NCBI RefSeq assembly: GCF_000225345.1
Contig: NC_015977.1
Location: 3,031,001-3,095,000, forward strand
Direction: 5' to 3'
DNA: 64,000 nt
From: Roseburia hominis A2-183
GTDB taxonomy: Bacteria > Bacillota > Clostridia > Lachnospirales > Lachnospiraceae
The notes under the pieces are model-generated. The model made no database searches. It was not told the origin of the DNA and was given only the letters and a program-made list of their open reading frames with translations. Of this stretch, positions 10,966 through 19,471 are shown piece by piece. Numbering within the stretch: the stretch's first letter is position 1; each line of letters begins with the position of its first letter. The position numbers and the translations under genes were made by a program.

Positions 10966-11946
10966 TCATTCTCCCTTATCCGATGTGCGTCCCAAGAAGA
11001 CGCTCTTCTTTTCCCAAAAATCTCCGTCACCTAAAAGCCCCGCGGTCTGCGCCATCAGTTCCTCTATCATCTCCTGACAGGTCTGTTCTTTTTTCACAAG
11101 TCCCGCGCACTGTCCTGCCATCAGGCTGCCGTGCACCACATCCCCGTCCATCACTGCCTTTCGCAAGGAGCCAAGCGTCAGCTGCTCCAGTTCCTCAAAT
11201 CCGGCGCCCTCTTTTTCGAGTTTTAAATATTCGCGGCTCATCGCATTGCGCAGAACCCGGATCGGATGTCCGGTGCTCATGCCTGTAACCTCGGAATCAA
11301 TGTCGCGCGCCTTTACGATCCGTTCCTTGTAATTTTCATGTACAATAGACTCCTTCGCCACGACAAACCGGGTTCCCATCTGTACCCCCTCTGCGCCAAG
11401 CATAAAGGAGGCTGCGATCCCTCTTCCGTCCGCGATACCGCCCGCTGCAATGACCGGAACCGACACAGCATCCGCCACCTGCGGCACCAGCGTCATCGTC
11501 GTCTGCGCACCGATATGTCCGCCGGACTCCATTCCCTCTGCAATCACAGCGTCCGCGCCAGCACGCTCCATCATCTTCGCCATGGCAACGCTCGCCACGA
11601 CCGGGATGACCACCACGCCCGCCTGCTTCCATGCCTCCATGAACTTTGCCGGACTTCCCGCACCGGTTGTGACAACCGGCACTTTCTCTTCTATGACAAT
11701 CTTCGCCACTTCCGGCGCGTTTGGATTGAGCAGCATGACGTTCACGCCAAACGGACGGTCCGTCCGCGCCTTTACCTCACGGATCTGTTCTCTTACCACT
11801 TCCGGCGGCGCGCTTGCCGCTCCGATGATTCCGAGTCCACCCGCGTTCGACACTGCTGCCGCCAGGTGATATTCCGCCACCCATGCCATACCACCCTGAA
11901 TGACCGGATATTTTGTTCCAAGCAATCTGCTTACCCTTGTTTCCAT
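10966..11946 (-). CDS. fabK: Enoyl-ACP reductase II (FMN-dependent)
   Basis: A 326-residue TIM-barrel flavoprotein of the nitronate monooxygenase/FabK family (YPVIQGGMAWV start; EGMESGGHIGA and AAGGIADGRG phosphate/FMN-binding loops). It reduces trans-2-enoyl-ACP. Its place inside the fab operon argues for FabK rather than a nitronate monooxygenase. FabK enzymes are insensitive to triclosan. The start at 11946 has GAGGAG upstream; the N-terminal extension of the longer frame is charged and unlikely. Confidence 0.93.
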   Translation of the reverse strand: METRVSRLLGTKYPVIQGGMAWVAEYHLAAAVSNAGGLGIIGAASAPPEVVREQIREVKARTDRPFGVNVMLLNPNAPEVAKIVIEEKVPVVTTGAGSPAKFMEAWKQAGVVVIPVVASVAMAKMMERAGADAVIAEGMESGGHIGAQTTMTLVPQVADAVSVPVIAAGGIADGRGIAASFMLGAEGVQMGTRFVVAKESIVHENYKERIVKARDIDSEVTGMSTGHPIRVLRNAMSREYLKLEKEGAGFEELEQLTLGSLRKAVMDGDVVHGSLMAGQCAGLVKKEQTCQEMIEELMAQTAGLLGDGDFWEKKSVFLGRTSDKGE

Positions 11947-12020
11947 ACTTCTCCTCTTTTCTTCCTGCCGGTCTTTTTTCTTACCCTTAAACACCGGTAT
12001 GTCCCGGCTGCTGTCTTCGC

Positions 12021-12254
12021 CTATGCTGTAACCCCGCGGTTCTTCAAATATGTGATCACATCTCCGACCGTCACGATCGATTCCAGATCCTCCGACGGAA
12101 TCTCCACGCCGAATTCCTCCTCCAGCGCCATGACAAGTTCAAACAGATCCAGCGAATCCGCACCCAGATCTTCCTTTAACTTTGTGTTCTCTTTAATCTC
12201 AGACTCCTGTACGTTTAACTGCTCCGCAATGATCGGTCTCATCTTTTCTAACAT
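12021..12254 (-). CDS. acpP: Acyl carrier protein
   Basis: A 77-residue acidic four-helix protein. The 4'-phosphopantetheine site is Ser34 in GADSLDLFELVMALEEEFG. First gene of the fab operon; it carries all intermediates of the cycle. Confidence 0.97.
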   Translation of the reverse strand: MLEKMRPIIAEQLNVQESEIKENTKLKEDLGADSLDLFELVMALEEEFGVEIPSEDLESIVTVGDVITYLKNRGVTA

Positions 12255-12301
12255 GTTTCTTCTCCTTTTCCCTGTTCCTTTTAATTATTTGCTTTTCAAA
12301 T

Positions 12302-12361
12302 ATTTTGATAATCAAATTATTCGCCTTTCAAAGTATATGTCTGTCCTGTTTGATTGTCAAG
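12302..12361 (-). promoter_or_regulatory. fab operon promoter with FabT operators
   Basis: On the minus strand, TTGACA (12355-12360), a 17-bp spacer and TATACT (12332-12337) form a consensus vegetative promoter. A near-perfect FabT box, AATTTGATTATCAAAAT (12302-12318), lies just downstream of the expected start site. A second, weaker box (TTTGATTGTCAA, 12349-12360) overlaps the -35. Occupancy of either would block initiation. The streptococcal FabT consensus ANTTTGATTATCAAATT is from established knowledge. Confidence 0.87.
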
Positions 12362-12461
12362 GTATTTTTTGGAAACGTTTCGCTAAAATTGCGTTAATGC
12401 GTTGAAATATCATGCAAAATTGCTTACAATATTCGTAATAAGATGTGGGAGGAGTTCGCTG

Positions 12462-13517
12462 ATGAAACAATATTTTGGAATGAGCCAGACAGGAAACTTA
12501 AAAGAAGCTGCACAGGGCGTTCACGCTCCGGGACTTCTTATCCTGATGTCCAACGCAGACCAGTTTGAGGCACACGTTACAGAACTGGAATCCCTTTTCC
12601 CGGGAGTCCCGAGCATTGGCTGTATCGGCATGAGTTACAGTACCAGGGTCGTCGAAAAGGGAGTCGGTCTGGTTGCTTTTTATGACAATGTCACCGCTGT
12701 TGCCAACGTTTTGGAGCAGGCATCCACCATGCCCGTCAAATACATCGAACGCATGGAACAGGATTTAAAAAATGTCCACGCAAGTTCGAAAGATACCGTC
12801 TGTATTGACCTGTGTACCGGAAATGACGCCTGTGTGCTGACCACGATCCACAGCATTCTCGGCAAGGTGGGAATTCCGCTTGTCGGCGGCACCGGGGATA
12901 GCGGAAAAGTCTCTGTCAACGGAACGATCTATGAAGACGCCGATGTCTACGCTTTTGTGAAAAACAACGGAGGAAAAGTTGCTGTCTACAAGGAGAATCT
13001 CTACAAACCGATGCCAGGCTACCGCTTCATCGCTTCCAATACCGACCGCAGCAGATACTATGTCGGCGAGTTAAACGGCAAATCTTCCAAGCAGGCTTAT
13101 ATGGATGCCTTACATATCAGCGAGAGCAATATCATCAACCAGACTTTCCACAATCCGCTCGGCAAAATGAACGGACAGGACATCTGTATTATTTCCTTAA
13201 AGGAAGTATCCGGGAATGGTCTCTGCTGTTACAGACAGGTCAATGATTCCGATGTGCTCGTTCTTCTGGAAGAACAGGATTACAACGAGATTCTGGATGA
13301 GACGCTGCAGCGCATCCGCCGCGATTTCAACCATATTTCCGGCGTTTTCTCCATCAACTGTGTTTTCCGTTACCTTCTGTTCTCACAGGAACACCATATG
13401 GAAGATTATCTGAAAACCATGTCCACACTCGGTGATCACGCCGGTCTGATCGGATTCGGAGAACATTATAATCAGCAGTTCGTCAACCAGACCATGACCT
13501 GTGTCGTATTTGAATAA
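12462..13517 (+). CDS. FIST-domain sensor protein
   Basis: A 351-residue cytoplasmic protein resembling FIST N plus FIST C domains ([23 protein letters not shown]-terminal CVFRYLLF...[16 protein letters not shown]). FIST domains are thought to sense small ligands, possibly amino acids, and often accompany chemotaxis proteins. GGAGGAG 7 nt upstream sets the ATG at 12462; the longer frame lacks a site. It is 26 nt ahead of a soluble chemoreceptor gene, suggesting a sensor-transducer pair. Confidence 0.82.
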   Translation: MKQYFGMSQTGNLKEAAQGVHAPGLLILMSNADQFEAHVTELESLFPGVPSIGCIGMSYSTRVVEKGVGLVAFYDNVTAVANVLEQASTMPVKYIERMEQDLKNVHASSKDTVCIDLCTGNDACVLTTIHSILGKVGIPLVGGTGDSGKVSVNGTIYEDADVYAFVKNNGGKVAVYKENLYKPMPGYRFIASNTDRSRYYVGELNGKSSKQAYMDALHISESNIINQTFHNPLGKMNGQDICIISLKEVSGNGLCCYRQVNDSDVLVLLEEQDYNEILDETLQRIRRDFNHISGVFSINCVFRYLLFSQEHHMEDYLKTMSTLGDHAGLIGFGEHYNQQFVNQTMTCVVFE

Positions 13518-13543
13518 TCTGTGATAGAAAGAGGAGGATTTCC

Positions 13544-14518
13544 ATGTTTTCATTAAAAACACCAAAGAATGCAGCTGCTGCACCAGCCACGTCCACCAGC
13601 CGCTTAGATCTTCATCCTGTTACGCATATTGCGGACTGCCTGTTAGATTACCAGAAGCAGCTCTCCACCAGCGAAGTGCACTCTTTAGATGAACTGCAGT
13701 CCATCACACAGGCATTCCAGCTCGTTCTGGACGAAAATGCCGCGCTCCGCGAAAAGCTGGATTCCTTTCATGAGCTGTTCGGCGATGTGGACAGGGCTTC
13801 CGGTGAATTTGCTTCCGTCAAATCTGACATTGCCAGCTCTGTCGGTCTTGCACAGCAGCGTGTTGACGGATTGAAAGACAGCTCCAAAGAAGTGCAGGAG
13901 CGCTTTTTGGAAATGCAGAACACCTTTTCCGATTTCCAGGTTTCCGTTCAGAAGATCAAGGACTGCATGGCACAGATCATCTCAATTGCCAACCAGACAA
14001 ACATGCTTGCCCTGAATGCTTCGATTGAGGCTGCCCGCGCCGGAGAGCAGGGAAAAGGCTTTGCGGTCGTTGCCGAGGAGGTCAAAAATCTTGCGAGTGA
14101 GATCAAGAGTCTTGTCAGCACGGTAGATATCAGCATCGGCGACGTCGAGCAGGGCACCGCCAACCTGAATACCAGTATTTCCACCTCGCAGGACGCCTTG
14201 AACCAGAGTATGGAAAATGTTGATTCCACGTATGAAGTGTTCGATCAGATCACAACCGCTGCCGGCGGTGCGGACACTGTACACCAGCAGATTACAACCG
14301 CCATGTCCGCCGCAGAGCAGAAGCTGGACGAAGTCAGCCAGTCCTTCAGCCTTGAGGAACGGCAGTTTGACGCTGTTATGGAGCATATCAATCACGCCAA
14401 TGATCTCGGAACCACCAAGAGTTCCCTCTTCGAGGACATGACCAATCTGCTCACACAGATTGCGCCGCTCACAGAAGAACTGGAGAAGAACACAATCGTA
14501 CTTGACAATTCCAAATAG
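13544..14518 (+). CDS. Soluble methyl-accepting chemotaxis protein
   Basis: A 324-residue receptor with no membrane segment. The hairpin tip is visible as [20 protein letters not shown] (about residues 149-168), followed by [17 protein letters not shown], the CheA/CheW-contact region. The N-terminal 80 residues have no recognisable sensor domain. Co-directional with the upstream FIST gene, which probably supplies the ligand-sensing part. Confidence 0.9.
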   Translation: MFSLKTPKNAAAAPATSTSRLDLHPVTHIADCLLDYQKQLSTSEVHSLDELQSITQAFQLVLDENAALREKLDSFHELFGDVDRASGEFASVKSDIASSVGLAQQRVDGLKDSSKEVQERFLEMQNTFSDFQVSVQKIKDCMAQIISIANQTNMLALNASIEAARAGEQGKGFAVVAEEVKNLASEIKSLVSTVDISIGDVEQGTANLNTSISTSQDALNQSMENVDSTYEVFDQITTAAGGADTVHQQITTAMSAAEQKLDEVSQSFSLEERQFDAVMEHINHANDLGTTKSSLFEDMTNLLTQIAPLTEELEKNTIVLDNSK

Positions 14519-14560
14519 AATCGTTATAGTAAAGTTCGTTATAATAATATCGAATATGAA

Positions 14561-14645
14561 AACGCTAGGGGTGCAGATTCTGCTGAGAGATGATCGTTCA
14601 TTGACCCTTATTACTTGAACCGGATAATACCGGCGTAAGGAAGCT
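14561..14645 (+). ncRNA. TPP riboswitch aptamer (THI element)
   Basis: Contains the conserved THI-box blocks GGGGTGC (14568-14574), CTGAGA (14583-14588), GACCC, and the 3' block CCGGATAATACCGGCGTAAGGAA. Followed by a terminator and thiT, a thiamine transporter gene, which is the expected target. Thiamine pyrophosphate binding should switch thiT off. Confidence 0.96.
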
Positions 14646-14663
14646 TTTTGCAATAACGCAGAC

Positions 14664-14703
14664 AAATCCTCCTGGCTACATATTCACCAAGGAGGATTTT
14701 TTT
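14664..14703 (+). terminator. Riboswitch expression platform: terminator overlapping the thiT ribosome-binding site
   Basis: A 10-bp stem (14664-14673 with 14690-14699), extended by two G:C pairs around a bulged A. A run of seven T (14697-14703) ends exactly at the ATG of thiT. The 3' stem strand contains the only Shine-Dalgarno (AGGAGG, 14690-14695). When formed, it would both terminate transcription and hide the ribosome-binding site. Confidence 0.88.
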
Positions 14704-15387
14704 ATGAATAACTTTTTTGCTACACCGGAAGGCGGCTGGGGTGACGGTTCCGTCCATCTGACTACCGTCGGTATTGCAATCGTCATCGCAGTCATCGCCC
14801 TTCTTCTGATTGTTGCCGCTATCGTGCGCCACAAGAACGCCACGCACAAGTCCGCACTGACCACAAAGCAGCTCGTCTACTCTGCTGTTGCGATCGCGCT
14901 GGCCGTTGTGTGTTCGATGATCAAGCTGTTCGACATGCCAATGGGTGGTTCCGTCACTCTGCTGTCCATGCTTTTCATCGTTCTGATCGCTTACTGGTAT
15001 GGTCCGTATGTCGGCATTATGACCGCAGTGGCTTACGGCCTGGTGCAGTTCGTACTGGAGCCGATTTTCTACACAATCCCGCAGATGCTCTTGGACTACC
15101 CGCTGGCATTCGGTGCTCTGGGTCTTGCCGGCTTCTTCAATAAGAAAAAGTGGGGACTTCAGATCGGATATATCGTTGGCGTTATCGGACGTTTTGTATT
15201 TGCAACGATCTCCGGCGTTGTATTTTTCGCAGCATACGCCCCGGAAGGCATGAGCCCGCTGGCATATTCTGCCGGCTATCAGGCATCCTACCTTGTTCCG
15301 GAGGCAATCATCACCTTGATTATCATCTGCATTCCACCGGTATCACATGCACTTGCGGAAGTCCGCAAACGCGCCGTGGAAGCGTAG
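14704..15387 (+). CDS. thiT: Energy-coupled thiamine transporter S component
   Basis: A 227-residue membrane protein. An N-terminal extension with one hydrophobic segment (about 21-43) precedes the usual six-helix ThiT core (TTKQLVYSAVAIALAVVCSMIKLF; LLSMLFIVLIAYWYGPYVG; EPIFYTIPQMLLDYPLAFGALG; GRFVFATISGVVFFAAYAPEGMSP). The YGP, aromatic and Asp-Tyr-Pro residues are ThiT signature positions. It works with a general ECF module encoded elsewhere. Controlled by the TPP riboswitch just upstream. The extension is longer than in Lactococcus ThiT. Confidence 0.93.
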   Translation: MNNFFATPEGGWGDGSVHLTTVGIAIVIAVIALLLIVAAIVRHKNATHKSALTTKQLVYSAVAIALAVVCSMIKLFDMPMGGSVTLLSMLFIVLIAYWYGPYVGIMTAVAYGLVQFVLEPIFYTIPQMLLDYPLAFGALGLAGFFNKKKWGLQIGYIVGVIGRFVFATISGVVFFAAYAPEGMSPLAYSAGYQASYLVPEAIITLIIICIPPVSHALAEVRKRAVEA

Positions 15388-15410
15388 GCAGCGCTATAAA
15401 AAGGACTGCC

Positions 15411-15986
15411 GCCCCCGCGCTTTGCACTTTAAAACGGGATACGTTTTATTATAAGAATATTGGAGAATATGAAGTTCCAGAATGCAACCAGAGGCGGCAA
15501 TTCTTTGAAGCAAAATCCGAGGATTTCTTCCGTGCCGCGTCGAACATCGAGTTCTGTGTCTTTCCACGTTTGGACAGTCCCCGGGGCGTGTCCGACAAAA
15601 CACAGACAATGAGCGGACTTTCTGGTGCCCCTAGTGGCACCGCTTCACAGACAATATAAAACCGCGCGAACCGAAACTCGTTATCATCTGCTATTGAAAA
15701 CAAGGCAGATGATAACTCAGACATCGGCTTCGCGCGGTTATGTTGTGTTCAGTGGTGCCAACAAGGGGCACACACAAAAGTCCTTAAATTGTCTGCGGTT
15801 TGTGGACACGCCACGTGGAATGTTCCAAACTTGGAAAAACACAGATGATCAAGGATGTTCGACGCGGCATGGTTAGAAATACCGGATTTTGCGCTTAGAA
15901 TTGCCGCCTCCGGTTGCATCTGGAACGTGATAGTCTCTGCTTCCCATAATAAAACGTATCCCGTTTATAGTGCGATGCACGCGGGC
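15411..15986. repeat. Long hairpin-forming element, copy A
   Basis: A 576-bp imperfect palindrome between convergent thiT and the ROK kinase gene. The arms pair almost throughout: the outer stem (GCCCCCGCGC side with GCGGGC), AAAACGGGATACG with CGTATCCCGTTT, then on to the apex stem TTATCATCTGC (15681-15691) with GCAGATGATAA (15705-15715) and a 13-nt loop. The two arms are recognisably different: type 1 (left) carries GAGCGGACTTT, type 2 (right) carries AAAAGTCCTTAA. The same architecture recurs as copies B and C. Open frames inside (up to 91 codons) lack ribosome-binding sites and are taken as by-products. Confidence 0.9.
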
Positions 15987-15999
15987 GAAAGCCCTTTTT
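15983..15999 (+). terminator. Small intrinsic terminator after copy A
   Basis: GGGC-GAAA-GCCC followed by TTTTT on the plus strand. It would end thiT or element-A transcripts just before the stop codon of the convergent ROK gene. Confidence 0.7.
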
Positions 16000-16936
16000 A
16001 ATCTAAGAGCATCTCTACGCAGCCGTACATTCCGGCGTCATTCCCGAGTCCCGCAAGTACGAACTTTGTGTTGGCGCATGCGTGGAATGAAGTGGCAACA
16101 AAGTGCTTCTTCACTGCATCCGTGAGAATATCACCAGCTTTGGAGACGCCTCCACCGATTACGATGACCTCCGGATTCACAACACATGCGATATTGGAAA
16201 GTGCTGCTCCTAAAATGCCACATACCTCATCGACAACTTCAAGCGCCACTTTATCACCCGCTTTGGCTTCGTCAAATACGTCCTTTGCGGTCAGATCTGC
16301 ATGTTTTCTAAGCGCAGTATCTTCGGATGCCTTCTCGAGGGTACGCTTCGCCACACGCACAACTCCGGTTGCAGACGCATACTGCTCCAGACAGCCGTAC
16401 TGTCCGCAGTTACACTGCTCCTTCTCGTGTGCATTCACTGTAATATGACCAATCTCGCCACCGGCTCCGTCAAATCCGGCTACAACTTTTCCGTCGACAA
16501 TAATGCCGCCGCCGACTCCGGTTCCCAGCGTTACCATGATGACATCTCTGCAGCCTTTTGCCGCACCCTGCCACATCTCGCCGAGTGCCGCCACGTTTGC
16601 ATCATTTCCTGCCTTCACCTTCAGTCCGGTCAGATCTCCAAGTTCTTTTTCTACATTTACAACACCCCAGCCGACGTTCACGCAGCGGTGTACCACACCG
16701 TCATTTTTTACCGGTCCCGGCACACCGACACCGATTCCCTGCACATCGTTCCTGGAGATTCCCTTTTCTGTCAGCTTTCCCTCAATCGCCTGAGCCACAT
16801 CCGACAGAATCGATGCTCCGCCGTTTTCCTTATTCGTCTTGATCTCCCATTTGTCAATGAGCTTTCCATCCGTCTCAAAAAATCCGATCTTGCAGGTCGT
16901 TCCCCCTACGTCAACTCCAAATGCATATTTTTTCAT
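15998..16936 (-). CDS. ROK-family sugar kinase (glucokinase-like)
   Basis: A 312-residue ROK kinase. ATP-binding DVGGTTCKIGFF (9-20), catalytic Asp in GNDANVAALGE (about 105), and the zinc-binding cluster CNCGQYGCLEQYAS (about 175-188) are all present. Firmicute proteins of this type are glucokinases phosphorylating cytosolic glucose; substrate is inferred. A second ROK gene (22754-23707) is strongly similar. Its stop codon is 12 nt from the end of long hairpin copy A. Confidence 0.9.
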   Translation of the reverse strand: MKKYAFGVDVGGTTCKIGFFETDGKLIDKWEIKTNKENGGASILSDVAQAIEGKLTEKGISRNDVQGIGVGVPGPVKNDGVVHRCVNVGWGVVNVEKELGDLTGLKVKAGNDANVAALGEMWQGAAKGCRDVIMVTLGTGVGGGIIVDGKVVAGFDGAGGEIGHITVNAHEKEQCNCGQYGCLEQYASATGVVRVAKRTLEKASEDTALRKHADLTAKDVFDEAKAGDKVALEVVDEVCGILGAALSNIACVVNPEVIVIGGGVSKAGDILTDAVKKHFVATSFHACANTKFVLAGLGNDAGMYGCVEMLLD

Positions 16937-17065
16937 GCTTCCATTCTCCTGTTCCCTATTTGTATCCTTGCATCGTTTTCTGTCCGTTATGTACTCTGCC
17001 GATGCCTTTACCCATGCTTATGATAACGTTTCCAGTCTTATCTGTCAATGTTAAGGTGTATTCTC

Positions 17066-19429
17066 TTAAGGTGCCCCGGGCGCTGTCTCCTGCGGCGTAT
17101 CCGAAGCGTTCTCCCCGGATGACTGCGCTGCATTTTCCTGCGCTGCGTCGGATGCATTTTCCTGTGACGTTCCTGTTGTATTCTGCTGCGAAGCGTCTGA
17201 CGGCTGTTCCTGTGTGGCATCCGGCGTATCCGATATCCCCTGCCCGTTTTCCTGTGAAGATGACGGAACATCCGTCGCACTTCCCTGTGGCGTGTCCGGT
17301 GTATCCGTCACATTCTCCTGCGGTGTGTCTCCATTCTCCGCCGGCGTTTCCTCCTGTGCGCTTCCCTCATCCGTTGCTGCATCCTCTGCGTCTGTCTCCC
17401 CGGAAGAAGCATCCGGAATCTGCGTATAGGGCAGAAAATCCAGCCATTCCAGTCCTTCATGTGCCTGCTCCATAAATGTCTGCCAGATTTTTCCCGGGTA
17501 GGTATTGCCCATCAGGCTGTCCATCTCTTTTGGCATATCGTATCCAACCCACACGCTGGTCGTGTAATATCTCGTATAGCCGGCCAGCCAGCCGTCTTTG
17601 TGGTCGTTGGTGGTTCCCGTCTTTCCGGCGCACGGCATATCCGACAGTCCAAGTCCGCGCCCCGTACCGTTGGTAAAAACTCCCTTCAAAACATCCGTCA
17701 TCATCCGCGCCGCATTCTGCCGGTAGACTTCCTGCCCCTCCTGCGCTGCAAGATAAACATCCGCCCCGTCATCGCCGGTGATCCGCATAATACAGGTCGG
17801 CTCGCGGTACACCCCGTCATTGGCGAGCGCCGCATATCCGGCCGCCATCTCCAGAGGCGACACACCGTTGGTAAAGCCGCCCAGCGCCGTCGCCGGTACA
17901 TAATCCGCCGCATCCAGCCTGGAAAAATGCATGTTCTCAAGATAGGACAGACCGACCTGCGGCGTCAGTTCTTCATAGAGCTTCCACGCAATGGTATTGA
18001 TTGATTTTTCGACTGCGGTGCGCACCGTCACATTTCCAAGGTAGGTACCGTTCGCATTTTTCGGTCCGTCTTCCACCGGTTCATCCACAACAATGCTCTC
18101 CGGCGTATAATTCCGCTCGAACGACGGCGTGTATACCGTGAGCGGCTTAATCGCACTTCCCGGCTGACGGTAGCTCTGGTAGGCGCGGTTTAACGTGTAT
18201 CCGTCAAAATCCTGCTCCCTGCCGCCCACCATCGCGCGCACGTAGCCGCTATCGTTGTCAATGCAGACTGCCGCCCCCTGCAGATCATAAACACCCTCGT
18301 CATTTTTCTCCGTAAAAGCGGATAAGGTATCGTCAACTGCCGCCTGCAGTTCCTCCTGAAGCTGCAGGTCAAAGGACGTATAAATCTGATAGCCCTCCGT
18401 GTACAGCTGCTTCTGGCACTCGCTGTAGGATTCGCTGTAAGCCTGCTCGTAAGCCTCCCTCTCGCCCTCCGTTGCAAACTGATACTGGAACACAAACCCG
18501 GCCTGCTCCATCAGAGCACGGGTCGCACAGTAATAGGCGTACGTTTCCACGTAATTATTTTTTTCCATCGCCTCCGGCCGCTTTAAGGTAATGTTCTCCG
18601 CTACCGCCGCTGCATATGCCATCTGTGTAATCTTGCCGTCATCCCGCATTTTACCCAGAATCCGGTCGCGCCGCTCGACTGCATGATCCATGTGGGTAAC
18701 CGGATCATACACGGTTGGATTGTTGGGAATCGCACATAAAAATGCGATCTGCGAGAGATCCAGATCCCCGACCTCACTGTCGAAATAGCCGCTGCCTGCT
18801 GCTCCGATTCCATAATACCCGTTGCCATAGTAAATATTATTCAGATAAAATTCCAGAATCTGATCCTTGGTATATTTTTTCTCCAGATTCTGTGCAATAA
18901 AAATCTCTTCCACCTTGCGCTGCCAGGTCTTCTCCTGCGTCAGAAATACATTTCTGGCAAGCTGCATTGTGATCGTGCTTCCCCCCTGCGTGATCTTCCG
19001 GTTTTCAAGCAGTGATTTTGCCGCGCGCACAAGCGCTCTGAAATCCACGCCTCTGTGCTGGTAAAAACGCTGATCCTCCATACAGACCACCGCATCGATC
19101 ACGGGCTGCGGTATCTCGTCGCGCTTTAGATAATAGGACGCTCCCTGGTCATTAAGCCTGGATATCACACTGCCGTCAGCCGCATACACAACGCTTGTGC
19201 GGTACCTCCGGAACGTCTCCTCCGTCGAATTCCGTACCAGACTGTCCGCTTCCTTGCGGATGCTGCCCACCTCTGAGGCATATCCGCCAAGGACATAGTA
19301 GCCCAGCCCGCCGAGCACCAGCAGGGAAAGGACAAACTGTACTTTGACAAATATCCAGAATCCCCGATATTTTTTCTTCTTTTTCTTTGCAGCCACCGTA
19401 TTCCTCCCTGCCCTTTTCTCGCGTGTCAC
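17066..19429 (-). CDS. Class A penicillin-binding protein (PBP1A-type)
   Basis: A 787-residue bifunctional peptidoglycan synthase. It has a short basic cytoplasmic tail, one transmembrane anchor (about 25-50), and a GT51 glycosyltransferase domain (EDQRFYQHRGVD with catalytic Glu; GGSTITMQLARN). The transpeptidase domain has SxxK (GSAIKP), SxN (SINT) and KTGT (GKTGTTNDHKDGW). The last 120 or so residues are low-complexity, rich in Thr, Gln, Glu, Asn and Ser with repeated TPQ/SQENA-like words, probably an extracellular spacer. It follows the YhaN-like gene by 42 nt in the same direction. Confidence 0.94.
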   Translation of the reverse strand: MTREKRAGRNTVAAKKKKKKYRGFWIFVKVQFVLSLLVLGGLGYYVLGGYASEVGSIRKEADSLVRNSTEETFRRYRTSVVYAADGSVISRLNDQGASYYLKRDEIPQPVIDAVVCMEDQRFYQHRGVDFRALVRAAKSLLENRKITQGGSTITMQLARNVFLTQEKTWQRKVEEIFIAQNLEKKYTKDQILEFYLNNIYYGNGYYGIGAAGSGYFDSEVGDLDLSQIAFLCAIPNNPTVYDPVTHMDHAVERRDRILGKMRDDGKITQMAYAAAVAENITLKRPEAMEKNNYVETYAYYCATRALMEQAGFVFQYQFATEGEREAYEQAYSESYSECQKQLYTEGYQIYTSFDLQLQEELQAAVDDTLSAFTEKNDEGVYDLQGAAVCIDNDSGYVRAMVGGREQDFDGYTLNRAYQSYRQPGSAIKPLTVYTPSFERNYTPESIVVDEPVEDGPKNANGTYLGNVTVRTAVEKSINTIAWKLYEELTPQVGLSYLENMHFSRLDAADYVPATALGGFTNGVSPLEMAAGYAALANDGVYREPTCIMRITGDDGADVYLAAQEGQEVYRQNAARMMTDVLKGVFTNGTGRGLGLSDMPCAGKTGTTNDHKDGWLAGYTRYYTTSVWVGYDMPKEMDSLMGNTYPGKIWQTFMEQAHEGLEWLDFLPYTQIPDASSGETDAEDAATDEGSAQEETPAENGDTPQENVTDTPDTPQGSATDVPSSSQENGQGISDTPDATQEQPSDASQQNTTGTSQENASDAAQENAAQSSGENASDTPQETAPGAP

Positions 19430-19471
19430 GCTGTGCCGTCCTGCCCCTCTTTGCCTACAACGTAAACGGTA

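Noticed and set aside
10966..11946. FabK-like gene as a nitronate monooxygenase
   Set aside because: The families share a fold, but the position between acpP and fabD makes enoyl-ACP reductase far more likely.
15449..15724. A 91-codon minus-strand open frame inside hairpin copy A, with relatives in copies B and C
   Set aside because: No ribosome-binding site before the ATG. The frame follows from conservation of the hairpin DNA itself and the protein looks like no known family.
17066..17430. Repetitive end of the PBP gene as a CRISPR-like or tandem repeat
   Set aside because: Units are irregular and in frame; they encode a low-complexity extracellular tail.
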